Positions 34,847-46,656 are shown, numbered from the stretch's first letter. The stretch: DNA of 64,000 nt from Butyriboletus loyo (GCA_038093515.1 JBBPSI010000100.1:26129-90128), one strand, 5' to 3'. Translations and numbers: made by a program. The notes: generated from the sequence alone by a model not told the origin.

Positions 34847-35080
34847 GGTCGTGATAGCCATGATGCGGCGACAAGGCACATCGAGAACGATCGCCAACTC
34901 ATTGTTGGCTCAGAGTCACTTACTCGGACGTAGTTCGTGATGGCCGTGATGGACGCGATACGGTGCAAAGGCACTTCCAGATCGTTGGTCAGCGCATTGT
35001 CAGCTCACTGACTCGGACCTAATGGAGGCACGTTTAGAACGTTCGTCAAATTATTGTTAGCTCACTTACTCGGACCTAGT
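34847..35080. repeat. Degenerate tandem repeat, about three units of 75-90 bp
   Basis: Each unit carries a variant of attgttagctcacttactcg followed by gacctagt: near 34903-34935, 34996-35022 and 35053-35080. Upstream parts of units 1 and 2 also match (gtcgtgatagccatgatg against cgtgatggccgtgatgg; gcacatcgagaacgatcg against gcacttccagatcgttgg). The third unit is shorter. No open frame spans it. Confidence 0.6.
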
Positions 35081-35721
35081 ACACGTGTTCATGCTTCAAG
35101 TCGTATGTTCATGGACTGCATAATATAATTGCGTCATGTAACAAATCCAGGGGTACCTGGTGGTATGTGTTCCGTATGTTCTGTCAAATTACCGGAGAGA
35201 AAACTGAGGTGCGACCGCAGGAACGTTGAGATGTACGGTATTTCTGGGCCACCCAAACGTCGTGCTATAACGTTCTCCTGGCTAAGGGTCCAACGACGTT
35301 GCCGCGATAGCTTCTTCATCACTTGATGAAGTTGTAACTGATAATCATTAGACTACGGCGACAATAATTTTGCCCCTTTCATCGGCGATATTGCCCGACT
35401 TACAGGGATGAGGCTTTCCCAAGGTCAGTCGTCACCATGACACGGTTTTACAATAAGCTTCTGACATGGTCTGTTTCGCATCTTTCCAAACCTGGCCCAT
35501 TCAAACGCAGACTCGACCCCTCGGTGCCCCATAGACGATAATCTGGATCATGATGGATCCCAAGTATCTAGGTGACTGGTTGTCTACGGTTCTACCAATC
35601 GGAGTCTCTTCGCGACTCGACCGCAGCATGCAGTCATTACCTCCGAACAACATCTGTGGACCACATGTTGATACTTAAGCAACTCGATCCGCATTCCCCG
35701 TGTCACGATAATTCGGTCCCG
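35081..35721. other. Intergenic, no gene seen
   Basis: Upstream flank of the GH12 gene. No gene structure recognised. An in-frame upstream ATG at 35653 would extend the GH12 protein but spoil its signal peptide. Confidence 0.4.
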
Positions 35722-36703
35722 ATGATTTCTTGGTCTGCATTGCTTGTGCTCCTTCCACTCGTTTCTACATTCCCTCTTCAAGAGCGTTGGACCGAGGCTT
35801 GCGGCCAGTACGATACAATCCCAGCTGGCTCGTACAGCCTATTGCTCAATCTTTGGGGCAAGTCTCATGCAACCTCCGGTAGGCAGTGCTCGCAACTCAA
35901 GTCCGTCAGTGAAGACACCGTGACATGGTCCACAAGCTGGTCTTGGGAAGGCAGCACTGACATCAAGAGTTTCTCCAATATCCAACTCAACGATGGGATC
36001 AACCAACAACTCAGTGCGATTTCCACCATGCAAGTGCGTTTCCCGTCGCACATCTTCCATTGTATCTTCCCACTGAGATCAATGTCGTAGTCGACATGGT
36101 ACTGGTCTCAGACAAACCGTGATACAATCGTGGCTGATGTTGCCTATGATATGTTCACTTCCTGGTCTCCTGGCGGTTCCAACGTGAACGAGGTCATGGT
36201 CTGGCTCAGTAATTTCAACGCGGGACCGATCTCTTATGAGTATGACTATGGCGGCAAAGCAGTTCCTATCGCGGCCTCCCTCGCCATCGCTGGTCAGAAT
36301 TGGTTAGCCACTTTCTGAGATGGCTCCCGCAGTAAACTCAATCGTATTGTATCGCAGGAACTTGTACCGTGGTTCCAACGGTCACAATGAGGTCTACTCG
36401 TTCCTTCCCGTTCAAAATGACATAGCCAAATTCAGTGGTGACGTTTACGAATTTTTCGCCGTAAGCGTTCATCATATACCACACATTTTTCGCATCTCGT
36501 TTCTGATGCTCGAAATACATAGTACCTGATCGGTACTGGGTCTATCAGCTCTTCGGAATACCTCGTGACTACGCAGGCCGGGACGGAGGCGACATCTGGA
36601 ACTGCCGTGTTCACGACGTACGTGTCGTTCTGCTCTTGACTCGATTCAATTTCACACGTTTTCTACTCTTTTCAGATCGGCTTTTAGTTTGAGTATCACC
36701 TAG
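35722..36703 (+). CDS. Secreted GH12 endoglucanase (xyloglucanase/cellulase family)
   Basis: Glycoside hydrolase family 12, acting on beta-1,4-glucan or xyloglucan outside the cell. Signal peptide MISWSALLVLLPLVSTFPLQ. Mature sequence CGQYDTIPAGSYSLLLNLWG, TSWSWEGSTDIKSFSNIQL, then after an intron STWYWSQTNRDTIVADVAYD, MFTSWSPGGSNVNEVMVWLS where the E of NEVMVWL is the expected nucleophile. After two more introns, NWNLYRGSNGHNEVYSFLPV, FSGDVYEFFAYLIGTG, and LVTTQAGTEATSG with the expected acid/base E. Ends FSLSIT, TAG 36701-36703. About 240 residues, normal size with no CBM. Four GT-AG introns; the frame is intact. Confidence 0.92.
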
Positions 36704-37788
36704 GAGTCGGTGTGCCGCCGACGCTCATTTCTGAACGTCAGACGCTCGAAAATCCCCTTCGTTCGTCTGGGTACCTGGCATACCCCACTTTGGTCAGTGG
36801 ATGACTGAAGGGACATTTATATTTTACAGCAGTTTGCCTATTTTGTATACCCTCCGATCTCTAGCGAATGTTTGGAATTTGAATCGTGGAACAGTCGGTT
36901 GTACTGGCCCATCAACGGTATGGAAGCTGATAATTTGTGGTGATCGACAGTACATGAGGAGTGGTCCTTTGATGGATCCCTTTTGCGACACGTTTGTAGA
37001 ATTCTTGTCTGGGTCCGAACGATGTCGCCTCCTCCCTCGTGGCACAGAAGTGTCGGAGTATCAATTAAGTGGCGGAGCTGAAGAATGCTCATGTGGACAC
37101 GAACTAAGTAATCATTTCCAACGAGAACGCCTTTCTCCAGGTACAGCAGCCTCAAGTGAGATGAGAAGGCCGTTCCGCTAGAACCTGTGCACGCTCAGGA
37201 AGCTGGCGTGACATCAAACCCAAACGGTTAAGCGGTTGTCGCCTTGGATTCCGTTGCATCACCACGCGACGAAAATACACTGAATTTTCTAACGCACGCA
37301 GAGTCTCTGCAGCACAACAGACGAACAAAAATCAGGAGAAAAAGTGCGTCAATAACAGGTCGTAACAAATATGGGTTTCCACAGACAAAGTCAACGGAAG
37401 CGTTCCAAAAACGAATGAGAGGCATAACGATATAGCTTGGCGGTGCCTGTTGTGTATGGCAGGGGAGGAAAAGAGATCACAGGTACGTGAATGCAGGGGT
37501 AACAAGAAAGTATAAAAACCCAAAACAGAACCATGGAGCAAAAACGATGGGCGTGGACGTGCATGGAAGCAGAAGAATTAGGATAGAATATAAGAGGCGG
37601 GCAAAAGGAAGATAGTTGAATGACTAGATAAGAGAATAAGAAAAACAAGCTAGCTCTGGTGGGTGAGATTATCCAGTGGAATAAACGTCAGGTCAAGTTC
37701 AAATCCACACTTAGTCCCTGCTCAGGTTCGTGCATGCCCCTCCTCTGCCGCCCGGTTGCGTCACAAAACCACCGCGCGGCTCTAAAAA
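36704..37788. other. 1.1 kb without a supportable gene
   Basis: Lies between the convergent GH12 gene and RAX1 and should contain both 3' UTRs. Frames of up to 126 codons (36801-37181) have no recognisable content. Confidence 0.4.
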
Positions 37789-39145
37789 TCACAATCGATG
37801 GCCTGGAACAGCCCAGAATATCAGAGTCAACGCAGTCACGCAGATCGCGACGAGCGTCGTAACCCAGATGGCACGGCCAAGGAGCAACTTCTTTACATAG
37901 GGTTCGCGGATCGTAAGCGTGCGGAAAGGCGTAGATTCCGATTGACCCAGGAACACGAGGACGGGATCGAGCTCGTATTGATGTGAGATTAGGAAGAGGG
38001 TGGCGAACGTGAAAGGGAGGAAAAGCTGTAGTGAGAAGTCACAAATGGTTGCAAGCGTAGTTTTCAAAAAAGGACTCACGAAAAAGCGTTTGGATTTTGG
38101 TTGTACATCGAGGAAAATGAGGGAAAACGCAGTAGCCAGCCCGATCCAGAGTATGAGTAACCCCAGCACGAGGCGTACAAGGGCAGATAGGGGGGTCAAA
38201 TTGCCGAATGCCTTCGCCCTCAGGAAGCGCGGAAATGCGTCTTGCTCCATAGCGCGGAAGCAGTACTCCTTTTGTGCGTGGAACATATCGGGAATGTGTG
38301 CCAACATGTTCAGCTCACTCTGCGACTTGGGTTCCTGCGTGCTGCTCAACGGGAAGGAGTGTATACGCAGTGCAGGGGGAAGGTATATCTCGTGGTTTTC
38401 AGGAGACCCTATGGTGCCTGCAGGAGAGAGATATCGGAGATAGATGCGTTCCGCAGATGCAATGAGGTCCATGCGAGAAATAGCGGCGGAGCGGGGAATG
38501 ATCGTAGGGGCACGTGAAGCTCGTCGCAGGTTGAATAATGTGGGTGTGCGTCCCGAAAGTGAGAACGGGGTTGTCGAACGAGGCGGATCGTATTCACCAC
38601 TAGGGGGTGATGCGGACGCGATTCGTTCCTTGTCGACTCCAGGGGTCCGTGGACGCGGACTTGTTGAGCGACCACCAGCACGCTTCTCATCGCCGGCAGC
38701 GGCAAGTGTGTGTTTTTCTTGGTCGTTCAGCATATCGCTAATGCTAGCGGTACTTCGCTTCCCCACGTTTGGCTGGAGGCCAACGACTGCTCCATAGATT
38801 GAGCCGCGCCGACGCGCATAGTCCCAATACTGGGGCCAATCTTCTTTGATGGTTCGTCCAGATTTACGAACGTCCTTGAAGTAGGCTCTGCAAAGGTTCT
38901 CGTGCTGTTGAACGTCGAGCCAAAAATCTAATATGTCTTCTGCGCCCTCCCGTTGAAGAAAAAGGCTAGTTATAACGGAAGGTCAACTCACCACTCGATG
39001 TCAGAAGTGAAGGGGGGACTGACTAGAACATGAACAAGTCAACTGGAGGCCTTGTCCTTCTCGACAGGACCTCTGTGAAGGAAGGAAGTCTGTTCTTGCG
39101 GCTGTTGAGCCAGTCTTCCTGTTGTCGCTTCTGCTCGTCATCCAT
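37789..39145 (-). CDS. RAX1: Rax1-like RGS-domain membrane protein
   Basis: Resembles Rax1, a polytopic protein for bipolar budding and polarity with an N-terminal RGS-like domain. Start MDDEQKRQQEDWLNSRKNRL, PSFTEVLSRRTRPPVDLFMF, then after an intron YLFLQREGAEDILDFWLDVQ and QHENLCRAYFKDVRKSGRTI (RGS helices). A disordered Ser/Pro-rich loop is inserted, then MDLIASAERIYLRYLSPAGT and the second RGS part FHAQKEYCFRAMEQDAFPRF. Three membrane segments follow (LVLGLLILWIGLATAFSLIF; LFLPFTFATLFLIS; ATLVAICVTALTLIFWAVP-like), ending in GHRL and TGA 37789-37791. One intron splits the second membrane segment. Confidence 0.85.
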
Positions 39146-39311
39146 AGCGGCGTCGAAGTTGTTTCGGAGGCGGGAACTGCAGCAAGCAACTTTTGGGGAC
39201 GGCAAAGTCAACGAAGAGCGGGAGGGGATGGTTTGACAACCACACGTTGCATTATGTAATAAGTCTCAACTTACTCGTTCGCTTTCAACTTGGACGAGTC
39301 TCATCTCCGAC
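39146..39311. promoter_or_regulatory. Short bidirectional promoter RAX1/NDUFA2
   Basis: Only 166 bp separate the divergent start codons of RAX1 (39145, minus) and the complex I subunit gene (39312, plus), so both promoters must overlap here. No TATA box seen. Confidence 0.6.
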
Positions 39312-39727
39312 ATGTCCTCGTTTGCAAAGGCACTCTCACCAACGCTCCGCGAGATTCGTATCCTGTGCTGCCAAACAGCACAGGCATCTGCGGGAACGCG
39401 GTAAGTCGACAAGGGTTTCACTCCGCGAGCGGTCAAACGACATAAAATTGTTGATGCCGCTTGTCATTAAAGCCAATTTGTTGTCTCCGAGTATCCTATC
39501 ATCAAGAAACACAACCCAGACCTGCCCGTCTTGATTAGGGAGGCCAGTGGCACCCCCGCGCGCGTATTTGCTCGCTTTGGTGCGTTCCCGTGCTCTTCCG
39601 CGCGCGTGTTGATGGCTGTACTAAATGTATCTCCGTAGAGCGTGGTGTCGAAAAGCACGTTGAGTTGGACAATCTTTCTTCTTCGCAAGTGGCTTCCAAG
39701 GTAGCTCAGTTGCTCAGCGTTTCATGA
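39312..39727 (+). CDS. NDUFA2: Complex I subunit NDUFA2/B8 (NI8M)
   Basis: Accessory subunit of mitochondrial NADH:ubiquinone oxidoreductase with a thioredoxin-like fold. Exon 1 MSSFAKALSPTLREIRILCC then QTAQASAGTR; exon 2 QFVVSEYPIIKKHNPDLPVL, IREASGTPARVFARF; exon 3 ERGVEKHVELDNLSSSQVAS, KVAQLLSVS, TGA 39725-39727. About 95 residues, normal length. The FxxxxYPxIKxxNPxxPILIRE pattern is diagnostic. Both introns are GT-AG. Confidence 0.94.
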
Positions 39728-40133
39728 TGACATTTGCTATCTGTTACAATATCGACACAATTCACGCTCCCATTTGCTTTTTCTGGCGCCCGCGATGCGA
39801 GAACGTATCATTCCCAAGAATCATTTCTACATGGCCGCTTCACGGTCCTGTGCGATTCCCAACACCGCCCCATCGCCTTGAGGAATGGATGCTTCCTCGG
39901 CGCGCGGTAAACTCGTGTCCTTGCTTCAGTTCCGAGAAGTGAACTGCCCATGATAGCCTTCCGCGTTCTCTATTAACACTTCCATGCAGTTATTCCGTTC
40001 ATGTTGCCACGCCTCGGGGCGATCAAGCTTTGAACCTTTCGTGAAACGACTCGTTCCACTAATTTGAAATACGTTTCTTGCTTAACCGCTTGCGCTCGTA
40101 CAAGACCAGAAAAAAAATCCATGACTCTGCATT
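39728..40133. other. Intergenic, convergent 3' ends
   Basis: Holds the 3' UTRs of NDUFA2 (plus) and the membrane protein gene (minus). No gene seen. Confidence 0.4.
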
Positions 40134-41860
40134 TTATGTCTCTCTATTCTGACCCTTTTTCTCTCCCAAGACGCCTGCTCCATGTTTTCCTGCTAATTCG
40201 ACCCCCACTTCCTGATCGTGTTCCAACTTGAGATTTCGTATGAACCAGAATTCGTACACTAGCGCCAGTATCCCACAGATTAACGACAGCGCGCCGGTAA
40301 CGATGATCGTCGATGTCTCCGTTTTGCCAAATACACCACCTTGTGTGCCAAAGACACTCGACAAAGTTGAGATTACCCCGGCAAAGGAATTAAGGCATCC
40401 AGGGCTTGTGGGTTAAAAACGTCAGAAACCGGCTTCTCAACGATGCATCACTTACATGAAGATGCGATTAGTGATCCAGATATAATTTCCCCACCATCTC
40501 CACCACATCCAGATCATTCCACATGCCCCGATAGCTGTACAAATCCATGCAATGATATACCTTTACTCATGCCAAGGTTAAAGAACGTGACATGATCTGA
40601 AGAATGGGCTTACAGTGAGGTGTTGTTGACCACGCTCAGAATGTCACTTTGAGGAGTTCCCGCTGGCGCATCCTTCCATGACGCAAAAGTGCCTGGGAAG
40701 AGCAAGAATCCGGCAAGCAAAATCCAGGTGAAGAACGAGGCGAGAATGTTAAAGATTGGCGAGATACGATCCAGTGCGAGAAGCATATTGACATAACGCG
40801 TCTGCGTTTGACCGTCATAATTTGCAGGTAGAGCTGGCCGATGCGTGGTGCGGCGGATCTCGTTTGCGGCGAGCGCGGGTACTAGAGGACTTGGCAGAGT
40901 TTCCTTCACCATGTGGACCGACTGCGTTGTCGTGGTGGTTCCATGCGTGCTGGGCGGAGGAACACGTGTATGCGACCGCGATCTCTGGGGTGATCCCGAG
41001 GGCATGTGGGTAGGCCGGGGATCTGGATGATGTGAGGTGGACATGCCAGGAGGCGGCGATGTTACATAGTGATTCCTATGAGAAGGGACACCACCATTCA
41101 GCGAGACGCGCGAGGCGTTCGATGTCACGGAGCTTCCGTGCCCATATACGGGCGGTGTGATACTCGACGCATACCGATGCGATGCAGCACTGGGAGGTCG
41201 GGACCGAGAACGATGGTGTGCATGCTGATGTGAGGGACCAGAGTGGTGGTGCCCGGAATGATGGTGCGAAAGATGTGTCGCACTCGCATCCTGGTGTACG
41301 TTCGCAGGCGGCTGTTGATGGGTGCTGTGGTGCGATCCTTGACGTTGCATGCCCGCGCTCTGGAATGACGTTAATGCGGGTGAGTGCTGAGGTTGGACTG
41401 GGACGCCTTGTCCCTGTCCCCAGCCTGCAGGTGAGACTGCGGTGGGCACGTTGAAGGAGGTACGTGGCGGTTGGGGAACATCCCTAATAAGAGGTCCAGG
41501 TCCCTGTGGCGCCCTGATGCTACCTTGCCTGGATGAGCTTCTTTGGTGGCCGGAACGCTGAGGTGACGGTGACCGGGGGGAAACCGGCGCCGATGAACTC
41601 GTCGCACCCGGGGAGTTGGATATTTGGTGCTGTGCAAGGAGTGACCCGGGATGGGGGAGGAATGGGTCTCCCGGAGTGCGCTCAAGGGAGGAGCTACGAG
41701 AGGGAGATTGATGATACGGCATGCCAGCAGTCATTCCCATGTCTTGACGCACTGGCGCCGGCCACTGGATGGTGTATGGTGGAGTCACATACGACTGTCC
41801 TGGGTCGCTCAGCGTTCTTGATCTCCCTGGCGCACGACGGCCATCTGCAGAGGCGTACAT
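40134..41860 (-). CDS. Fungal four-TM protein with long disordered N-terminal tail, unknown function
   Basis: Start probably MYASADGRRAPGRSRTLSDP at 41860 (ATG five codons upstream also possible; the frame stays open far upstream). About 400 residues rich in Ser, Pro, His and Gln, including a His-rich stretch (LSHHHSGHHHSGPSHQHAHH). Then the conserved part RYVNMLLALDRISPIFNILA, SFFTWILLAGFLLFPGTFAS, and after an intron YIIAWICTAIGACGMIWMWW, then PGCLNSFAGVISTLSSVFG and TIIVTGALSLICGILALVYE: four membrane helices. Ends KKGQNRET, TAA 40134-40136. The membrane part matches uncharacterised fungal proteins I recall in ascomycetes too. Function unknown. Confidence 0.78.
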
Positions 41861-42152
41861 TGTCGCACCCCACATACGAGGCCTACTGCTAAATGTCCAG
41901 CGAAACTCAGGTACACCATCCCGGCAAGTGAAACGGATCCTGTTAAATCCTGTGCACACGTGTAGGTGGTCTTCTACAGATTCCACGAGAGAAAACGCAC
42001 ACGGGAATCCGCCTGTGGTAGAAATTTCGGACCAATGCAAATTATAAGTACAAAACCATGCATGCATTTTCTCAACGTGGATCCATCCCCCGCGAAAACA
42101 CCATATCCAGTCGGCGAGACATTCCAAGCATAACACCGTGCCTGATCTCCAA

Positions 42153-43642
42153 TTAGTGTGCTGACAAGTCGATACCCCGAGCTGAGATGTTGGCTAGATA
42201 TATCTTTTCCTCATTCAAGATAACGAGGCCAGACTTTGTAAACATCATCTCAGGAGTCGTGCTGTTTAAAAAGAATTTTCCGATCAGAGTGCCCTCGGAG
42301 TTCCATACCTGTACTCCGTCCCCACACCCTGAAAAAACGTTGCCGTTTGTGTCAAGCTGGATGCCGTCGGGGATGCCAGAATCGCTGTAAGCAAAGACAC
42401 GGCGGCTTTCGAACGCCTGGGTCACCGGATCGACGTCATACTGGTAACTGTTGGAGCGCACGATAAGGATAACGGGGAGTAGACGAGTCCAAGGGAACTT
42501 ACATTGTGGCGGGATACGTCTGATTGTTTCCCAAAAAACCACCAACTTCACCCGTGTCGGTCCTAGTGATTTTTTGTAAATCCTCGCGACGAATTCAGTA
42601 GAAGGATCTGTGTCCTGCTTACACGAATGCAGTTTTACCATCTGGTGTAAAGGCAATGCCATTTGGAGCTACAAATTGATCTGCGACAACTCGGACTTGA
42701 CCAGTCGATGGATCGAAGCGGTAGACTTGGGAAGGTGACATCGGTTTGGGACGGAATCCACTTAGCCATCCGTATCTATACGGGTGTGTCAAAGATGTTC
42801 GTCTCCGAAATAATTGGAGAACTTACGGAGGGTCTGTGAAATATATGACATCAGTGCCAGGCAGCAACTTGACATCGTTCAGTGAGTTGAACTGTCTGCC
42901 GTAGAAGTTGTCCAGCAGAACGGTCGTATTGAATGGTGGACTGGGATTCACGAGTACAATTGAAGGAGGCAGAAGCGCACGTCCTGACGTGACAAACAGA
43001 AGATTTCCCTTATAAGGGCCCGTGCCTCCGTTGACCATCTGTACAGTATCAGAGAGGTTTAACTGAATAGGTGTGAGCGATTTCCTCCCGATGCCATCCA
43101 TTCCAAGTCCTGCTCACGGTCTGGATTTGTATGTTGACTCCTCCGCCCTTGGCAGCAGCAAGAGCGTTATCGATTTTCGTCATATTAAGCATCGAGACAA
43201 CGCTGTTGTTGTTCCAGCCACTAAATCCAAGAGGACCGCCAGAAATGCTGGAGAAAAAAATAACATTCAGGTCGGGCACATATATCGGCGCTTCGTGAGC
43301 AAATGCAAAGCCTGGGTTCGACACGACAAGCCGAATAGTTGCATTCTGTCCTGTTACGTTGAGGAAAGAGGGATCGAAGACTTGGATGAAGGGTGGAGTT
43401 GTGTTAGTGGGATTGAAACCCACGAAAGAGTCGTTTGTACGCCATTGAGTGTATTTTGCACCCACGACGTTATGCTCGAGGGGGTTAATGTACTGAGTAT
43501 GTCAACATTCTCCTCTTGTAAACCTCGGGAGAGAACATACCACAAAACCAGGGGGCAAAGCGAGATTCAAGGAGTTAGCGACCTTGGTTATTGACACCAC
43601 CGCAATAGCAATTATCAGCGCGGCAAAGGCAGATGCAATCAT
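42153..43642 (-). CDS. SMP-30/gluconolactonase-like lactonohydrolase, copy 1
   Basis: Beta-propeller hydrolase of the SGL/lactonohydrolase type, with a membrane or signal anchor (MIASAFAALIIAIAVVSITK). Exons give LALPPGFVYINPLEHNVVGA, YTQWRTNDSFVGFNPTNTTP, FDPSFLNVTGQNATIRLVVS, NPGFAFAHEAPIYVPDLNVI (E of HEAP is the expected metal ligand), FNSLNDVKLLPGTDVIYFTD (NDVK ligand region), VVADQFVAPNGIAFTPDGKT, VFAYSDSGIPDGIQLDTNGN (SGIPDGI, metal-binding Asp), and end ISARGIDLSAH, TAA 42153-42155. Upstream of the ATG the frame that codes the N-terminal tail in copy 2 holds TAA where copy 2 has CAA. Its tandem paralogue lies 970 bp upstream. Substrate unknown. Confidence 0.85.
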
Positions 43643-44610
43643 CGATAGGTGAAATTTTAAGAAACGGATTCGCTTTTACGCTGAAATTCGGTCGTCCCTA
43701 CTCGTGACTCGGTGACGGCGTGGCGCGATACTATCTGGGGGGAAGAACGGAAGAACGGAAGAACGGATTGAGGGGTGGGCGAGGAGTATATACGGGCGTA
43801 GAGGATAGGAGGCAGAACATACCAAGCCAAGCCAGTCATGACATCACCTTCCTGTAAGGACGACTCATCAGACCCTCGAAATTTATGGTCTTTGTCTTTC
43901 GTTGGCCAGAGTCAGACGAAGAGGTAATTGCCAACCACAACAGTAGTATCGTAGCCGTAATTTAATGATACAGACAAGGCCAACTTGCTAGTTTCGCCGG
44001 TTGGCAATAAGGTTTGGTGCCAGAGTACCTGGGAACGATCACCTCGCAGAATGAGCCGAAAGTCTGACACAGAAGGGAGGGAGATCTACCGTCGGGGGAG
44101 GACGATCAGGGAGAGGCGGGTGGGTGAAAAGGTGCTCGCGAACTAATCTATCAACAGCTGGGGGGAGTCTGAGAGCTGCACCGCCATTTCTTGCCGAGCA
44201 AAGACCGTGCCTGGCCCCACAGCGTCTTTCCAAGTGGCGTACCTCGCTACGAAGCAGTGCCGCCAGCTGGTGTAGAAGGCGCCGAGGTACTGCGAAAGTT
44301 CGCGAACCGGGTTGTCGATCTTGCCTGTTGGTCAATATGGTACTGCAGAAATTGTCTTGGAGGGAAAAGTAAGAGAAGGGTGCGTGCATGAAGTTAAAGC
44401 CGACAAGACCGCCGTGCATACTGAGCTGTTACACGAAAAGGCAAGGTTTCCATTCAGTATCACGGACGGTACATGTACTAGTTACAGGACCTAGGTAAGC
44501 AGCGTGCTTACAGTGCACCAAACCAGTAGAATCCCCTCCAACGGCCCAGGACAGACTTGCCAAGGGCAGTCTCCGGCGATTCTGTGGCTTCCATCGTGCT
44601 CAATCTTCAA
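43643..44610. other. Spacer between the two lactonohydrolase copies
   Basis: 970 bp with no supportable gene. Holds copy 1's promoter, including three exact tandem gaagaacg units at about 43742-43766 and a TATA-like gtatatac near 43788, and copy 2's 3' flank. Confidence 0.45.
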
Positions 44611-46259
44611 CTAGTATACAGTCAAGTCGATCCCCTGAGCCTGGATATTGGCTAGGTATATGCTTTCCTCAGCTAAAATAAGGAGTCCAGACTTTGTGAA
44701 GATCATCTCGGGTGTCGTAGTATTAAGAAAGAATTTCCCGATGAGGGTGCCCTCGGAGTTCCACACGTGTATTCCATCCCCACAGCCCGAAAAAACGTCG
44801 CCGTTCGTGTCAAGCTGGATGCCGTCGGGAATGCCAGAATCGCTGTAAGCAAAGACACGGCGGTTTTTGAACGACTGGGTCACTGGATCGATATCACACT
44901 GATAGCTATCGGAACACAATAAGGATAACGGAGAACAGACGAGTCCAAGTGAACTTACATTGTGGCGGGATACGTCTGATTGTTTCCCAAAAAACCACCA
45001 ACTTCACCCGTGTCGGTCCTAGTGATTTTTTGTAAATCCTCGCGGCGGATTCAGCAGAAGAATCTGTGTCCTACTTACACGAATGCAGTTTTGCCATCTG
45101 GTGTAAAGGCGATGCCATTTGGGGCTACAAATTGATCCGCGACAACTCGGACTTGACCAGTCGATGGATCAAAGCGGTAGACTTGGGAAGGTGACATCGG
45201 TTTGGGACGGAATCCACTTAGCCATCCGTATCTATACGGGTGTGTCAAAGATATTCGTCTCCGAAATCATTGGAGAACTTACGGAGGGTCTGTGAAATAT
45301 ATGACATCAGTGCCAGGCAGCAACTTGACATCGTTCAGTGAGTTGAACTGTCTGCCGTAGAAGTTGTCCAGCAGAACGGTCGTATTGAATGGTGGACTGG
45401 GATTCACGAGTACAATTGAAGGAGGCAGAAGCGCACGTCCTGACGTGACAAACAGAAGATTTCCCTTATAAGGGCCTGTGCCTCCATTGACCATCTGTAC
45501 AGTATCAGAAAGATTTAACTGAACATGTCTGAGCGATTTCCTCTGGTGTCTATTGTAAATCCTGCTCACGGTCTGTATTTGGATGTTGACTCCACCAGTA
45601 GTAGCAGCAAGGGCATTATCGACTTCCGTCATGTTAAGCACTGAGACGACGCTATTATTGTTCCAGCCACTATATCCAAGAGGACCACCAGCAATACTGG
45701 AGAAGAAAACAACGTTGAGATCGGGCACGTAAATCGGCGCTTCGTGAGCAAATGCAAAGCCAGGGTTCGACACGACAAGCCGAATAGTTGCATCTGGCCC
45801 TGTTATATCGAGGAAGGAGGGATCGAAGACTTGAATGAAGGGTGGCGTCGTGTTGGTGGGATTGAAACCTACGAAAGAGTCGTTTGTACGCCATTGAGTG
45901 TAATTTGCACCCACGACATTATAATCGAGGGGGTTAATGTTCTGAGTGTATTAGCACACTCCTCTCGTTAACTTCGGTGGAAAACATACCACAGCACCAG
46001 GGAGCAAGGTGAAATACGGGGCGTTAGAGGCCCTCGTAGTCAGTGCCACCGCAATAGCAATTATCAACGCGGCAAAGGGAAAAACAATCATCGCCAGGTA
46101 AAAGGTTGAGAATCGAATTCGCCTTTGTGCTGAAATCCCGTCGTCCCTGCCCCTGTCAAGTTGGCGCAAAAGGCTCAAACAACAAGTTTGAACTTACCCT
46201 CTCGAGATACCCCTGCCTTTTAACTCGTGTATACCGGGCAGCCGCTTGGCACCGTCCAT
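44611..46259 (-). CDS. SMP-30/gluconolactonase-like lactonohydrolase, copy 2
   Basis: Paralogue of copy 1, same exon plan. A first exon MDGAKRLPGIHELKGRGISR starts at 46259 and joins, through an intron with gtaagt donor near 46190, to GGRDDGISAQRRIRFSTFYL and the membrane segment MIVFPFAALIIAIAVALTTR, so a short basic cytosolic tail precedes the anchor. Then GANYTQWRTNDSFVGFNPTN, NPGFAFAHEAPIYVPDLNVV, NDVKLLPGTDVIYFTDPP, PDGIQLDTNGDVFSGCGDGI, ending IQAQGIDLTVY, TAG 44611-44613. The middle third, introns included, is almost identical in DNA to copy 1, while both ends are more diverged. The frame is intact. Confidence 0.86.
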
Positions 46260-46656
46260 AGCCTTCAGTCGCCTTGACCACCACGGGGCGAGACAGATCA
46301 GAGAGAAGCTGCACAGCTACAAAAGTGTTTCAGGAACGTGGAAATTGGGGTACAGTACACACGACGCGTTTTGTAGAATTTAAGTCGAGAGAAAATGCCG
46401 TCTGAAACGCGAAGTCTGCACTTGAGATATTTGGGCAATGGCAAGACTAGAAGTTTTCCCAATGGAAAATATGTAGACTCAATCTTGAAGTATCACATCA
46501 GGAAATCCTCGAAATCCTTTTCTGACTTTGACCAGCTTTTCCGCTCATTTCCACTCATGAATTTCAGGTCCGTAAGAAAAGCTATGCAAAGATCACAACA
46601 CAATATGTAGTCCACAGAAAAGTCCAGCAAAGTATATCAAGAAAAAATTAAGTAGA
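46260..46656. other. Left border of the transposon nest
   Basis: Promoter side of lactonohydrolase copy 2, then a fall in GC from about 46,400. No gene supportable; a 71-codon plus frame at 46395 has no recognisable content. Confidence 0.4.

Noticed and set aside
44039..44419. 126-codon minus frame between the lactonohydrolases
   Set aside because: Arg/His-rich low-complexity frame with no motif; not conserved next to copy 2.
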